A stretch of 64,000 nt of DNA. It comes from Sulfurovum sp. Its GTDB lineage: Bacteria > Campylobacterota > Campylobacteria > Campylobacterales > Sulfurovaceae. Positions within the stretch are counted from its first letter, which is position 1; each line of letters opens with the position of its first letter. The notes beneath the pieces were generated by a model that saw only the letters and a list, made by a program, of their open reading frames with translations, was not told the origin of the DNA and searched no databases. This document shows positions 63,939 through 64,000 of this stretch, piece by piece. The stretch lies in assembly GCA_027062365.1 (NCBI GenBank), contig JAMOTK010000065.1:1-64000 (forward strand). Reading direction: 5' to 3'. Both the position numbers and the translations under genes were made by a program.

Positions 63939-64000
63939 CAAATCTTAGATATACTAATAAAATTATACTAAACTATAATAAAATATTAATATACAGAAAG

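Noticed and set aside
63939-64000. TATAAT near the right edge as a promoter
   Set aside because: The stretch is almost pure A/T, so a -10 match has little weight and no downstream gene is visible.

Overview
The window is AT-rich bacterial DNA that reads as a free-living member of the Campylobacterota (epsilonproteobacteria), most like Sulfurovum/Sulfurimonas-type organisms. This placement is inferred from gene content: a bona fide PglB/PglK N-glycosylation locus, PseB/PseC-type pseudaminic acid genes, a small SecG, PyrE next to Frr, and Campylobacterota-style promoters with a good -10 and a weak -35. No marker gene that fixes the genus is present. No tRNA, rRNA gene body, CRISPR array or prophage was seen.

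Layout. 1-600: a near-perfect leftward sigma-70 promoter that drives something outside the window (rRNA-like), then a small lipoprotein missed by the ORF track. 0.6-3.7 kb: Bax-inhibitor-1 protein, BioC-like methyltransferase, and secG-frr-pyrE. 3.7-17.2 kb: a complete-looking but split type II secretion system. A leftward operon runs gspK-L-M-N-C-D-E, then a pseudopilin, then a HerA-like ATPase. A rightward arm holds gspG-H-I and gspF. An exosortase/archaeosortase-family gene sits on the opposite strand inside the rightward arm. 17.2-22.3 kb: RDD protein, MFS transporter, mobA, and a LysR/YeiH divergent pair. 22.4-33.6 kb: housekeeping and envelope genes, including two large L,D-transpeptidases, a secreted DUF302-like protein, tig-clpP-def, a Fur-box-controlled feoB-feoA pair, and coaE-dapF. 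33.6-33.8 kb: a remnant of an ISL3-type insertion sequence. 33.8-40.5 kb: nrdB, a nitrilase-family hydrolase, pcm, a ChaA-like antiporter and an AsmA-like protein.

40.6-63.9 kb is one long same-strand surface-glycan region. It starts with fcl and a pseudaminic acid operon: pseB, pseC, an aldo/keto reductase, an SpsF-type cytidylyltransferase, a HemL-like aminotransferase, a pseG-pseH fusion, and pseI. Two GT-B-like proteins with HP motifs follow. Next come two methyltransferases, a PhyH-like oxygenase, the PglK flippase, an acetyltransferase, three glycosyltransferases, a WbpV/QuiC-like dehydrogenase, the PglB oligosaccharyltransferase and a WecA/WbpL-type initiating transferase. Read together, these could build, decorate, flip and transfer an N-glycan. 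The initiation chemistry differs from Campylobacter jejuni, and the glycan may carry pseudaminic acid or a derivative.

The points most worth following are the PglB locus with its nonulosonate genes, the replacement of a classical pseF by a three-gene module, and the exosortase embedded in a T2SS locus. All functions are assigned from sequence motifs recognised by eye; no database search was run.
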